Assembly (NCBI RefSeq): GCF_010727475.1
Contig: NZ_AP022567.1
Coordinates: 5,146,001 to 5,210,000 of the forward strand
DNA from: Mycolicibacterium mageritense
GTDB lineage: Bacteria; Actinomycetota; Actinomycetes; Mycobacteriales; Mycobacteriaceae
Direction: 5' to 3'
Length of the DNA stretch: 64,000 nucleotides
Positions 15,625 to 22,716 of this stretch are shown piece by piece. Position 1 is the stretch's first letter; the number at the start of each line of letters is the position of its first letter. Under the pieces are notes generated by a model. It had not been told where the DNA came from. It saw only the letters and a program-made list of their open reading frames with translations, and did no database searches. The position numbers and the translations under genes were made by a program.

Positions 15625-16191
15625 CTACCCGGGCAGTCCCGCGATCCGACGTGCCGTCCGGGTGAACGCGGGCGCAACCGTCCCGACGCCGTCGAGGTAC
15701 CCGCCGACGAGCGCGGCGTCCCGCAGTAACACCAGTGCCGCGGCGATCTCGGCTGGATTGTCGCGGCCCGCCGCGGCTTGTTCGAGCGCGCCGCGAAACC
15801 ACGTGCGATGCGACGCGATGAGGCGTCGGACGCGGCTGTCGGGATCCGGGTATTCGGCAGCGGCGTTGATGAACGGACATCCGCGGGTGTGATACCGCGC
15901 GATGTCGTCGGCGATGCCGTCGATGACGAGTCCGAGCATGTCGGTGTCGGCTTCGGCGTGTGCCTCGGCGTCGGCGAAGTAGCCGCGAATGGTCGCGTCC
16001 TCGAGCGCGAGGTATGCCTCGACAAGATCCTCTTTGCCCTTGAAATGCCGGTACATCGTGGCGCGGGTGACGTTCGCCTCGGCGAGGATCCGGTCGACAC
16101 CGACGGAGTGGATGCCCTCGCGATAGAACAGCTCCGCGGCCGTGCGCAGGAGGCGTTCGCGGGGTTCCGACGTGACGGCGGGGGAGTCCAT
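15625..16191 (-). CDS. TetR-family transcriptional regulator
   Basis: 188 residues from ATG 16191. The N-terminal helix-turn-helix is clear: RERLLRTAAELFYREGIHSVGVDRILAEANVTRATMYRHFKGKEDLVEAYL region, residues about 9-57. The C-terminal domain (HTRGCPFINAAAEYPDPDSRVR, RTWFRGALEQAAAGRDNPAEIA) resembles the YxaF/LmrA-type TetR proteins. It is divergent from an alpha/beta hydrolase gene, and the 115-bp gap holds two related palindromes, so it probably represses both itself and the hydrolase. Confidence 0.88.
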   Translation of the reverse strand: MDSPAVTSEPRERLLRTAAELFYREGIHSVGVDRILAEANVTRATMYRHFKGKEDLVEAYLALEDATIRGYFADAEAHAEADTDMLGLVIDGIADDIARYHTRGCPFINAAAEYPDPDSRVRRLIASHRTWFRGALEQAAAGRDNPAEIAAALVLLRDAALVGGYLDGVGTVAPAFTRTARRIAGLPG

Positions 16192-16212
16192 TACCACGAC
16201 GGTACGCCTCAG

Positions 16213-16287
16213 GCAGAACGTTCTTTCTGTGACCGGGAACAGAATGGCGGAAGCCGCGGTTACAGAGGCAGAACGACCGTTCTTTCT
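16213..16287. promoter_or_regulatory. Two palindromic operator candidates between TetR gene and hydrolase gene
   Basis: Site 1 AGAACGTTCT (16215-16224) and site 2 AGAACG-AC-CGTTCT (16270-16283) share arms, the GC/GCA preceding bases and a following TTTCT. Paired palindromes about 55 bp apart in a divergent TetR promoter region are the expected operators. Site 2 lies just upstream of the hydrolase ribosome site. Confidence 0.65.
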
Positions 16288-16306
16288 ATCGACAAGGAGA
16301 CCGCAG

Positions 16307-17146
16307 ATGTCCGTCATCACCCCTCGTGAACAGGCCGAAATCGACCGCGCCAATGCATCCGATGCGCAACCCGTCGTGTTCGTGCACGGCCTGTGGCTGC
16401 TGCCCGACAGCTGGGACAACTGGCGTTCGTATTTCGAGGACCGCGGATTCGTCACCCTCGCACCGGGCTGGCCGGGCGACCCGGTGACCACGGCCGAAGC
16501 CCGTCGTGACCCGTCGGTCTTCGCCCACAAGGGCGTCGGGGACATCACCGAGCACTACGCCGACGTCATCCGCGCCCTCGACCGCAAGCCGATCATCATC
16601 GGGCACTCCTTCGGTGGCTTGATCACCCAGAAGCTCGCGGGCATGGGGCTGGCCACGGCCGCCGTCGCCATCGACCCGGCACCGTTCCGGGGCGTGCTGC
16701 CGCTACCGCTTTCGGCGCTGCGCGCGTCGTTCCCGGTGCTCGGCAACCCGTTCAACTATCGACGCGCAATCGCATTGACTCCCAAGCAGTTCCGGTTCGC
16801 GTTCGCCAACGCGGTGTCCGAGGACGAGGCCAGGACTCTCTACGAACAGTATTCGGTCGCGGGCTCGGGTGTGCCGCTGTTCCAGGCCGCGGTCGCCAAC
16901 TTCAATCCGCGTTCCGAGACCAAGATCGACACGAAGAACCCCGATCGCGGGCCGCTGCTGATCCTCTCGGGCGAGAAGGACAACACCGTTCCCTGGGCAA
17001 TCGCCAACGCGTCGTACAAGCGGTACAAGAAGAACCCGAATGTCACCGAGATCGTCGAGATCCCAGGCCGGGGCCATTCACTGGTGATCGACAGTGGCTG
17101 GCGCGACGTCGCCGACGCCGCACTGAAGTTCATCTCGACGAACTGA
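16307..17146 (+). CDS. Alpha/beta hydrolase
   Basis: 279 residues from ATG 16307, with AAGGAG 8 bases upstream. Alpha/beta-hydrolase signatures: oxyanion strand VVFVHGLWLLPDSW (near 24-37), nucleophile elbow GHSFGG (about 98-103), acid in LILSGEKDNTVPW and the catalytic histidine in PGRGHSLVID near residue 258. No signal peptide, so cytosolic. The substrate is not predictable; it looks like an inducible detoxification or ester-cleaving enzyme controlled by the divergent TetR protein. Confidence 0.85.
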   Translation: MSVITPREQAEIDRANASDAQPVVFVHGLWLLPDSWDNWRSYFEDRGFVTLAPGWPGDPVTTAEARRDPSVFAHKGVGDITEHYADVIRALDRKPIIIGHSFGGLITQKLAGMGLATAAVAIDPAPFRGVLPLPLSALRASFPVLGNPFNYRRAIALTPKQFRFAFANAVSEDEARTLYEQYSVAGSGVPLFQAAVANFNPRSETKIDTKNPDRGPLLILSGEKDNTVPWAIANASYKRYKKNPNVTEIVEIPGRGHSLVIDSGWRDVADAALKFISTN

Positions 17147-17155
17147 GACCGCACG

Positions 17156-17188
17156 CATGGCCGCTCCGGCTGGGTAGGGGCGGCCATG
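17156..17188. terminator. GC-rich hairpin after the hydrolase gene
   Basis: Arms 17156-17167 and 17177-17188 pair over 12 positions with one G-T wobble, 9-nt loop. No T-run follows, as is common for mycobacterial intrinsic terminators. It lies 10 bases past the stop codon. Confidence 0.5.
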
Positions 17189-17246
17189 ACGGCGGTTCAG
17201 GGCATCATCGAGAGAGCCCATCCCCAGCCGAAAGTCTTCCGCCGAC

Positions 17247-17777
17247 ATGAACATCTGCGTCTTCCTGTCCGCCGCCGATCTCGACGTGCGCTACACCCGG
17301 CCCGCCCGCGACTTCGCCGAGCTCATCGGCCGGGCCGGGCACGCACTGGTCTGGGGAGGCTCCAACTCCGGGCTGATGAAGGTGGTCGCCGACGGTGTCC
17401 GGGAAGGCGGGGGCAAGCTCCTGGGAATCTCTGTGGAGTTTCTTCGCTCCGCCGCACGGGCCGACGCCGACGAGATGGTGTTCGCCGCGAACCTTGCGGA
17501 GCGCAAGGCGCTGCTCTTGGCGCGCTCGGACGCGATGGTGGTGATGGCAGGCGGGCTCGGCACTCTCGATGAGGCCACCGACATCCTCGAGCTGCGCAAG
17601 CACGGGCAGCACGACAAGCCCGTGGTGCTGCTCAACACGGCAGGCTTCTACGACGGGCTGGTGACGCAGCTGCGGCGAATGGAGCAGGACGGCTTCCTGC
17701 CGGTGCCGCTCGACGAGCTGATCTACGTCACCGACAACCCGGCCGACGCACTTGCCTACCTCGACCGGCACAGCTGA
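17247..17777 (+). CDS. LOG-family (TIGR00730) nucleoside-monophosphate phosphoribohydrolase-like protein
   Basis: 176 residues. LOG/lysine-decarboxylase-fold protein: N-terminal Rossmann strand MNICVFLSAAD, the GGSNSGLMKVVADG nucleotide loop (37-50), and the PGGxGTxxE-type active-site motif seen as AGGLGTLDEATDI (near 101-113), in which the usual Pro is Ala. Family members cleave cytokinin riboside 5'-monophosphate to free base and ribose 5-phosphate; substrates in mycobacteria vary. A 28-bp gap separates it from the LmeA-like gene. Confidence 0.8.
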   Translation: MNICVFLSAADLDVRYTRPARDFAELIGRAGHALVWGGSNSGLMKVVADGVREGGGKLLGISVEFLRSAARADADEMVFAANLAERKALLLARSDAMVVMAGGLGTLDEATDILELRKHGQHDKPVVLLNTAGFYDGLVTQLRRMEQDGFLPVPLDELIYVTDNPADALAYLDRHS

Positions 17778-17805
17778 CGGCGTTGATTGAGGCAGAATTG
17801 CGCAG

Positions 17806-18792
17806 GTGCCCCCACCGCCGCAACGCCCCGGACAGCCTGGCTGGCGCGGTCCGCAGCGGCCGCCACCGGACCCTGCCACCCAGCGGCTGCCGCGCCCCGG
17901 CCGCCCTCCGGAGCCGCCGACCCAACAACTGCGCGCACCGCGCCCACCCGTCGATGCTGCGGCCACAGAACAGCTGCGCGCGCCACGCCGCCCCGATGTG
18001 GCGGCCACCGAGAAGATCGGGGTGGCCCGGCCCGGTGGTGCTGCGCCCCCGTCGGGCGTCAAGAAGCGGCGGCTGCGTGGCTGGCAGTCGGTCCGTCTGA
18101 TCGCGGTCATCGTGGCGGCTCTCGTGGTCGGCGGCCTGGCCGCGGCCGAACTGTATGCACGACACCGCGCCGGAACGCTGCTGGCCGACGTCACGCAGTG
18201 CGTCGTCGAGGACGGCGCGACCATCTCGTTCGGCGTGAACCCACCGTTCCTGTGGCAGCACATCACCGGGCACTACACCAACCTGTCGGTGGAAACCGCG
18301 GGCAACCAAGTGCAGGCGGCCAAAGGCATGACTGCCGACGTGACCCTCACCGACATCCGGTTGCAGGGCACGCAGGATTCCAAGGGCACCATCGGTTCGC
18401 TGACGGCGACGTTGGCCTGGACGGCGGCCGGCATCAAGGACACCGTGGCCGACAACCTGCCGGGAGTGGGCAACCTCATCACCGACGTGAAGACCGATCC
18501 GTCGGCAGGCACCCTCATCCTCGACGCCGCGGGCGGCACCAGCATCACGGCTGAGCCCGTCGTCCAGGACGGCGACCTCGGACTGCACGTCCTCGACGTG
18601 ACGGGTCCGTTCTCGAAGGAGACGGTGCAGACGGCTCTGGACGAGCTCACCAAGAAACTCAACGACAATTACCCGCTCGGGATCCACGCCGACAGTGTCA
18701 CGGTGACCGACACCGGTGTGGTCGGAAAGTTCTCCAGCGAGAACGCGTCGATACCCACGGGGGACAGCAACGCATGTTTCGAACGCCTGTGA
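17806..18792 (+). CDS. LmeA-like (DUF2993) lipid-binding membrane-anchored protein
   Basis: 328 residues from GTG 17806. A Pro/Arg-rich cytoplasmic N-terminus with repeated TQQLRAP/TEQLRAP-type units (to about 85) precedes one transmembrane helix (VRLIAVIVAALVVGGLAAAEL, about 96-116). The extracytoplasmic domain starts at ARHRAGTLLADVTQCV and carries the DUF2993 pattern (ISFGVNPPFLWQHITGHYTNLSV, ADVTLTDIRLQGTQ, GLHVLDVTGPFSKE). LmeA binds phospholipid and takes part in mannan elongation of lipomannan; the same role here is inferred. The 3' end overlaps the chorismate mutase gene by 19 bases. Confidence 0.8.
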   Translation: MPPPPQRPGQPGWRGPQRPPPDPATQRLPRPGRPPEPPTQQLRAPRPPVDAAATEQLRAPRRPDVAATEKIGVARPGGAAPPSGVKKRRLRGWQSVRLIAVIVAALVVGGLAAAELYARHRAGTLLADVTQCVVEDGATISFGVNPPFLWQHITGHYTNLSVETAGNQVQAAKGMTADVTLTDIRLQGTQDSKGTIGSLTATLAWTAAGIKDTVADNLPGVGNLITDVKTDPSAGTLILDAAGGTSITAEPVVQDGDLGLHVLDVTGPFSKETVQTALDELTKKLNDNYPLGIHADSVTVTDTGVVGKFSSENASIPTGDSNACFERL

Positions 18793-19343
18793 TCCGGACG
18801 AGTGCGTTGATCGCCGCGCTCGCACTGGGCCCCTGCGGTGTGCCGGCTGCCGCCGCGGATGTGCCAAGCCCGCTGCAACCCCTCGTCGACGCTGCGGCGC
18901 AGCGGTTGCAGACCGCGGACCCGGTCGCGGCCGTGAAGCTGCGCACCGGTGGCCAGATCGAGGATCCGCAACGCGAGCAACAGGTGATCGACGCCGTAAC
19001 CGCCGATGCGTCCGCGCGCCAGATCGATCCGGCCTACGTGCGCGACGTGTTCCGCAATCAGATCGATGCGACGGTGGCCATCGAACACAGCCTCATCGGA
19101 CAGTGGAAGCTGGACCCGGCTGCCGCGCCGGCGACCGCGCCCGATCTCGCGGCGTCGAGGACCACGATCGACCGGCTCAACCACACGATGGTCGACGAGA
19201 TCGCCGGCCAGTGGCCGACGCTGCACGGCCCGTCGTGCGCTGCCGATCTGACGAGTGCGGTCGAGGCGGTCGCCGCGGCCCGCGGGCTGGATGCGCTGTA
19301 TCGGCGGGCGTTGGACTACGCCACCCAGTCCTACTGCCGCTGA
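18774..19343 (+). CDS. Secreted chorismate mutase (AroQ-gamma type)
   Basis: 189 residues with a signal peptide (VIRTSALIAALALGPCGVPAAAA, cleavage about residue 28). The mature part is the all-helical AroQ fold of mycobacterial exported chorismate mutases (compare Rv1885c): LVDAAAQRLQTADPVAAVKLRTGGQIEDPQREQQVIDAV supplies Arg, Lys and Asp of the active site, and a C-terminal Cys pair (SCAAD, SYCR end) would form a disulfide. It converts chorismate to prephenate outside the cytoplasm; why is unclear in the family. The start overlaps the LmeA-like gene. Confidence 0.85.
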   Translation: MFRTPVIRTSALIAALALGPCGVPAAAADVPSPLQPLVDAAAQRLQTADPVAAVKLRTGGQIEDPQREQQVIDAVTADASARQIDPAYVRDVFRNQIDATVAIEHSLIGQWKLDPAAAPATAPDLAASRTTIDRLNHTMVDEIAGQWPTLHGPSCAADLTSAVEAVAAARGLDALYRRALDYATQSYCR

Positions 19344-19389
19344 CCGGTGTTCGCCGGACGGGGCATTCGTCCCCAACGGAAATATTGAC

Positions 19390-19414
19390 GTTTGTGCAGC
19401 ATCCCTGCGGGTAC
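19390..19414 (+). promoter_or_regulatory. SigF-type promoter
   Basis: GTTT at 19390-19393 and GGGTAC at 19409-19414 are separated by exactly 15 bases. This matches the mycobacterial SigF consensus GTTT-N15-17-GGGTA(C/T). It lies 24 bp ahead of ATG 19438 and predicts stationary-phase/stress expression of the two following genes. Confidence 0.75.
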
Positions 19415-19437
19415 CCGGGCCCGCAGGAGGTCGTCAG

Positions 19438-20043
19438 ATGCCTACGTGGAGTTGGATCGCTATCGCTGTAATCGCCGTGGTCGTCGTCGTGGTGGCGCTG
19501 ATCGCGGCTGCATCGATCATGCGCCGTAAACGCAGTGAGAGATTGAAGAGTCAGTTCGGACCCGAGTATGCGCGAGCAGTGGACACGGCTGGAGACCGGC
19601 GGGCCGGGGAGAAGGAACTTCTTGCCCGCGAACGGAAACGGGACAAACTCGACATCCGTGAGCTGGCGCCGGACTCGCGTGCGCGGTACCTCCAGGCGTG
19701 GAGTGCAATGCAGACGGGGTTTGTGGACGATCCCGCGGAATCGGTGGGCACCGCGGATCGACTGGTGACCGACGTGATGCGGGAACGCGGTTATCCGATA
19801 GACGATTTCGAACAACGCGCGGCCGACATCTCGGTCGATCACCCCAAGGTGGTCGAACACTATCGCGCTGCACACATCCTTCACCTCGCGCAGCAGAAGG
19901 GTGACATCGGCACCGAGGCGCAGCGCGAAGCCATCGTGCATTACCGGGCGCTCTTCGAGCAATTGCTCGGGAACGACGACGACAGCGGCAAGGATTCGCA
20001 AAGGAGGCGCGAGCATGACGACTCACGACAACACCACGGATGA
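19438..20043 (+). CDS. Membrane-anchored stress protein of unknown function
   Basis: 201 residues from ATG 19438, with AGGAGG 7 bases upstream. One N-terminal transmembrane helix (WIAIAVIAVVVVVVALIAAA, 5-24) and a basic stop-transfer segment (MRRKRSERLKSQ), then a charged cytoplasmic region beginning FGPEYARAVDTAGDRRAGEKELLARE. From about residue 82 comes a domain with FVDDPAESVGTADRLVTDVM, which recurs in the next gene. The 3' end overlaps that gene by 29 bases, so they form an operon under the SigF promoter. Function unknown. Confidence 0.78.
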   Translation: MPTWSWIAIAVIAVVVVVVALIAAASIMRRKRSERLKSQFGPEYARAVDTAGDRRAGEKELLARERKRDKLDIRELAPDSRARYLQAWSAMQTGFVDDPAESVGTADRLVTDVMRERGYPIDDFEQRAADISVDHPKVVEHYRAAHILHLAQQKGDIGTEAQREAIVHYRALFEQLLGNDDDSGKDSQRRREHDDSRQHHG

Positions 20044-20431
20044 CCCCACCACGCGCGACCGTGGGGACTCTGCGCCGGCGGCCGCGGACAAGCCGACGGC
20101 GGCGGAAACGACCCAGCCGATGATGCCCGTATCGGACGAGGAGGCCGAGCAGGCGACGACCGACGAACCGTTGTTCGCCGACGACAACCGATCTCGGCTG
20201 CGCTCCCGGTGGGACGAGCTTCAGGCCGCCTTCGTCGACGACCCCAAGCAGTGCGTCGAGAAAGCCGACAGTTTGGTCGCCGAGGTTGTCGACCAGCTCA
20301 CGTCGAGTTTCAGCGACGCCCGATCCCGGCTGGAGGCGCAGTGGGCCCGCGGTGAGGACGCGTCCACCGAAGAGCTTCGCGTGGCGCTCAAGCGGTATCG
20401 CGAATTCTTCCAGCGGTTGTTGTCCGTCTGA
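20015..20431 (+). CDS. Soluble paralogue-like stress protein of unknown function
   Basis: 138 residues from ATG 20015, with AAAGGAGG upstream. The first ~55 residues are acidic and Thr/Ala-rich, probably disordered. The rest (RWDELQAAFVDDPKQCVEKADSLVAEVV ... STEELRVALKRYREFFQRLL region) aligns with the C-terminal domain of the upstream membrane protein: the W/Q-x-FVDDP core, AD-LV-V spacing and final YR-x2-F-x2-LL. So the operon encodes one membrane-tethered and one soluble copy of the same domain. It is 8 bp from the convergent PTS gene. Confidence 0.78.
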   Translation: MTTHDNTTDDPTTRDRGDSAPAAADKPTAAETTQPMMPVSDEEAEQATTDEPLFADDNRSRLRSRWDELQAAFVDDPKQCVEKADSLVAEVVDQLTSSFSDARSRLEAQWARGEDASTEELRVALKRYREFFQRLLSV

Positions 20432-20439
20432 GGTGGTGG

Positions 20440-22008
20440 CTACAACGCGTCGTTGATCGCGTTCTTCAGCGATTCGGAGTCGGTGCCGAACACGGCTTGA
20501 ACACTGTTGCCGACCTCGATGACGCCCGCGGCGCCGATGGCCTTGAGCCGCTCCTGGTCGACCTTGCCCTTGTCGGCCACCTCGACGCGCAGGCGGGTGA
20601 TGCACGCGTCGACATTGACCAGATTGTCGCGCCCCCCGAACGCCGCGATCACCTGCTCGGCCTTGCTGTCGGTACGGGCCGGCGCTGTGAGCGTCGCGGT
20701 CCCGGCGGCCACGGACGTGCTGGACGCCGTGCCCTCACCGAGATTGGCCTGTTCCTCGGCCTCAAACTCGGACTCCGGCTCACGCCCGGGCGTCCGCATG
20801 TTCCACTTCGTGATCGCGAACCGGAACAACAGGTAGTAGATGACGAAAAACACCAGTCCCATGCCGATCAGCAGGGGGATGTTCTTCGCGGCAGGCGCGG
20901 TGCCGTACAGCAGCAGGTCGATGAGTCCCGCGGAGAACGAGAAGCCCAGGTGGATGTCGAGCAGGTACGCGACGGCCAGGGACAGCCCGGTCAGCACCGC
21001 GTGGATGACGTAGAGCGGGAACGCCACGAACATGAAAGCGAACTCCAGTGGTTCGGTCACTCCCGTCAGGAACGCGGTGAGAGCCGCCGCCGACAGGATG
21101 CCGAACGCCACCTTGCGTTGCTTCTTGTCGGCGACGTGGATCATGGCCAGCGCCGCGGCGGGCAGACCGAACATCAGCACGGGGTAGAAGCCCGCGGTGA
21201 GGTGTCCTGCCGTCGGATCGCCCGCCGCGAAGCGCGTGAGTTCGCCGGTCACGACCTGGCCGTCGGGCGTTTGGTAATCCCCGTAGAGGAACCACACGTA
21301 GGAGTTGGGGATGTGGTGCAGCCCGAGCGGGATGAGCATGCGGTTGGCGAACCCGTACACGAATGCGCCGAATGCTCCAGCACCACCGATGAACTGGCCG
21401 AGGCCGGTCAGCCCGGCATCGAAGATCGGATAGAAGTAGCTCATCGCGAACGCGATGAACAGGCACGCCAGGGACACCACGATGGGGACGAACCGTCTGC
21501 CGCCGAAGAATCCGAGATACGCCGGCAGCTGGATCGTGTGGTAGCGGTCGAACAGCCACGCCGTCACCAGGCCGACCACGATGCCGGCGAACACGCTGTA
21601 GTTGATCTGTGCCTGGTCGCCTGCCTTGTCGACCTCGCCCGCGAGCACGATCGGCGACATGGTCTTGAACACCGCGGCAACCACCAGATAACCCACCACG
21701 GCGGCGAGTGCGGTCGAGCCGTCGGCCTTGCGCGCGAACCCGATCGCGACGCCCACGGCGAACAGCAGGGGCAGGTTGGTGAACACCGCATCGCCGGCTG
21801 CGCTCATCGCCTTGAAGAACGCCCCTATGACGGGTGCGTCGATCCGGCCGAGCAGGTCGGGCTGGCCGAGCCGCAGCAGGATGCCTGCCGCAGGCAATAC
21901 CGCGATCGGCAGCATGAGGCTCTTGCCCAGCCGCTGTAATTGGGCGAACCCCGGGATCCGTAGACCTGATTTGTCCGATGTCCCTTGAGCTTTCACAGCA
22001 TCACTCAT
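20440..22008 (-). CDS. ptsG: PTS glucose/N-acetylglucosamine-type EIICB permease
   Basis: 522 residues from ATG 22008. The N-terminal EIIC membrane domain has about ten hydrophobic segments, starting after GFAQLQRLGKSLMLPIAVLPAAGILL; TEPLEFAFMFVAFPLY carries the conserved Glu of glucose-type EIICs. A linker (EAEEQANLGEGTASS) leads to the EIIB domain with the phosphorylated cysteine in NVDACITRLRVEV (Cys about 469). It imports and phosphorylates a hexose or amino sugar; glucose is favoured because a glucose-type EIIA is divergently encoded, but GlcNAc (NagE) cannot be excluded. Confidence 0.85.
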   Translation of the reverse strand: MSDAVKAQGTSDKSGLRIPGFAQLQRLGKSLMLPIAVLPAAGILLRLGQPDLLGRIDAPVIGAFFKAMSAAGDAVFTNLPLLFAVGVAIGFARKADGSTALAAVVGYLVVAAVFKTMSPIVLAGEVDKAGDQAQINYSVFAGIVVGLVTAWLFDRYHTIQLPAYLGFFGGRRFVPIVVSLACLFIAFAMSYFYPIFDAGLTGLGQFIGGAGAFGAFVYGFANRMLIPLGLHHIPNSYVWFLYGDYQTPDGQVVTGELTRFAAGDPTAGHLTAGFYPVLMFGLPAAALAMIHVADKKQRKVAFGILSAAALTAFLTGVTEPLEFAFMFVAFPLYVIHAVLTGLSLAVAYLLDIHLGFSFSAGLIDLLLYGTAPAAKNIPLLIGMGLVFFVIYYLLFRFAITKWNMRTPGREPESEFEAEEQANLGEGTASSTSVAAGTATLTAPARTDSKAEQVIAAFGGRDNLVNVDACITRLRVEVADKGKVDQERLKAIGAAGVIEVGNSVQAVFGTDSESLKNAINDAL

Positions 22009-22118
22009 CCTCGGTGTCCGATCGCTGAGCGGAAGCCTAGACGAGAACCTGCGAACATGAGACCGACTTGCCGCCACGTCCGTATTGTGGGTGGGCGCGA
22101 GCTAGGGAGGGGTGGCGT

Positions 22119-22598
22119 ATGACGGCAGATGGTCCAGTACAGGTTCTCGCGCCGGTCGCCGGTCGCGCGATCCGCCTCGCGGACGTGCCAGACCCCGTGT
22201 TCTCGGCCGGCATGGTGGGCTACGGAGCGGCCGTCGATCCGCCGCGCGGAGTGATCGACGCGGTCGCCCCGGTCAGTGGCAAGCTCCTCAAGCTCATGCC
22301 CCACGCGTATGTCGTCCTGACCATAGGCAACGTCGGGGTGCTGGTCCACCTCGGGCTGGACACCGTCGGGCTCAAAGGTGCCGGGTTCACCGTCCACGCG
22401 AGTCAGGGGGATGAGGTGACCGCCGGTCAGGTCATCGTCACTTACGACGTTCCGTCGGTTATGGCGAACGGACTCAATCCGATTGTGCCGGTTGTCGTGA
22501 TGGACGAACGGGAACCCGGCACCATCGCGGTGTCCGCAGCGGTCGAAACCGGCGCCGACATCGATTCTGGCGCAGGGCTTTTCATCCACACCCGTTGA
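22119..22598 (+). CDS. crr: PTS glucose-type EIIA (Crr)
   Basis: 159 residues from ATG 22119, with GGGAGG upstream. EIIA-Glc fold: APVAGRAIRLADVPDPVFSAGMVG at the start and the two active-site histidines in LMPHAYVV (His62) and VLVHLGLDTVGLKG (His77). It passes phosphate from HPr to the EIIB domain encoded by the divergent permease gene 110 bp away. In other bacteria EIIA-Glc also regulates; whether it does so in mycobacteria is unknown. Confidence 0.9.
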   Translation: MTADGPVQVLAPVAGRAIRLADVPDPVFSAGMVGYGAAVDPPRGVIDAVAPVSGKLLKLMPHAYVVLTIGNVGVLVHLGLDTVGLKGAGFTVHASQGDEVTAGQVIVTYDVPSVMANGLNPIVPVVVMDEREPGTIAVSAAVETGADIDSGAGLFIHTR

Positions 22599-22716
22599 CG
22601 TTCGCGTCGGCGCGCCCGGTGCGTGCCGTCGTGGTGACGTCGCGAGAACCTTTCCGCAGCAAAGAACTGACAGGCGGCTGTCACGATTCGCCGCTACGAA
22701 TATCGGCACGGGCGTA

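Noticed and set aside
20497..21939. 480-residue plus-strand frame opposite the PTS permease
   Set aside because: The minus strand has clear EIIC/EIIB motifs; this frame is charged low-complexity shadow.
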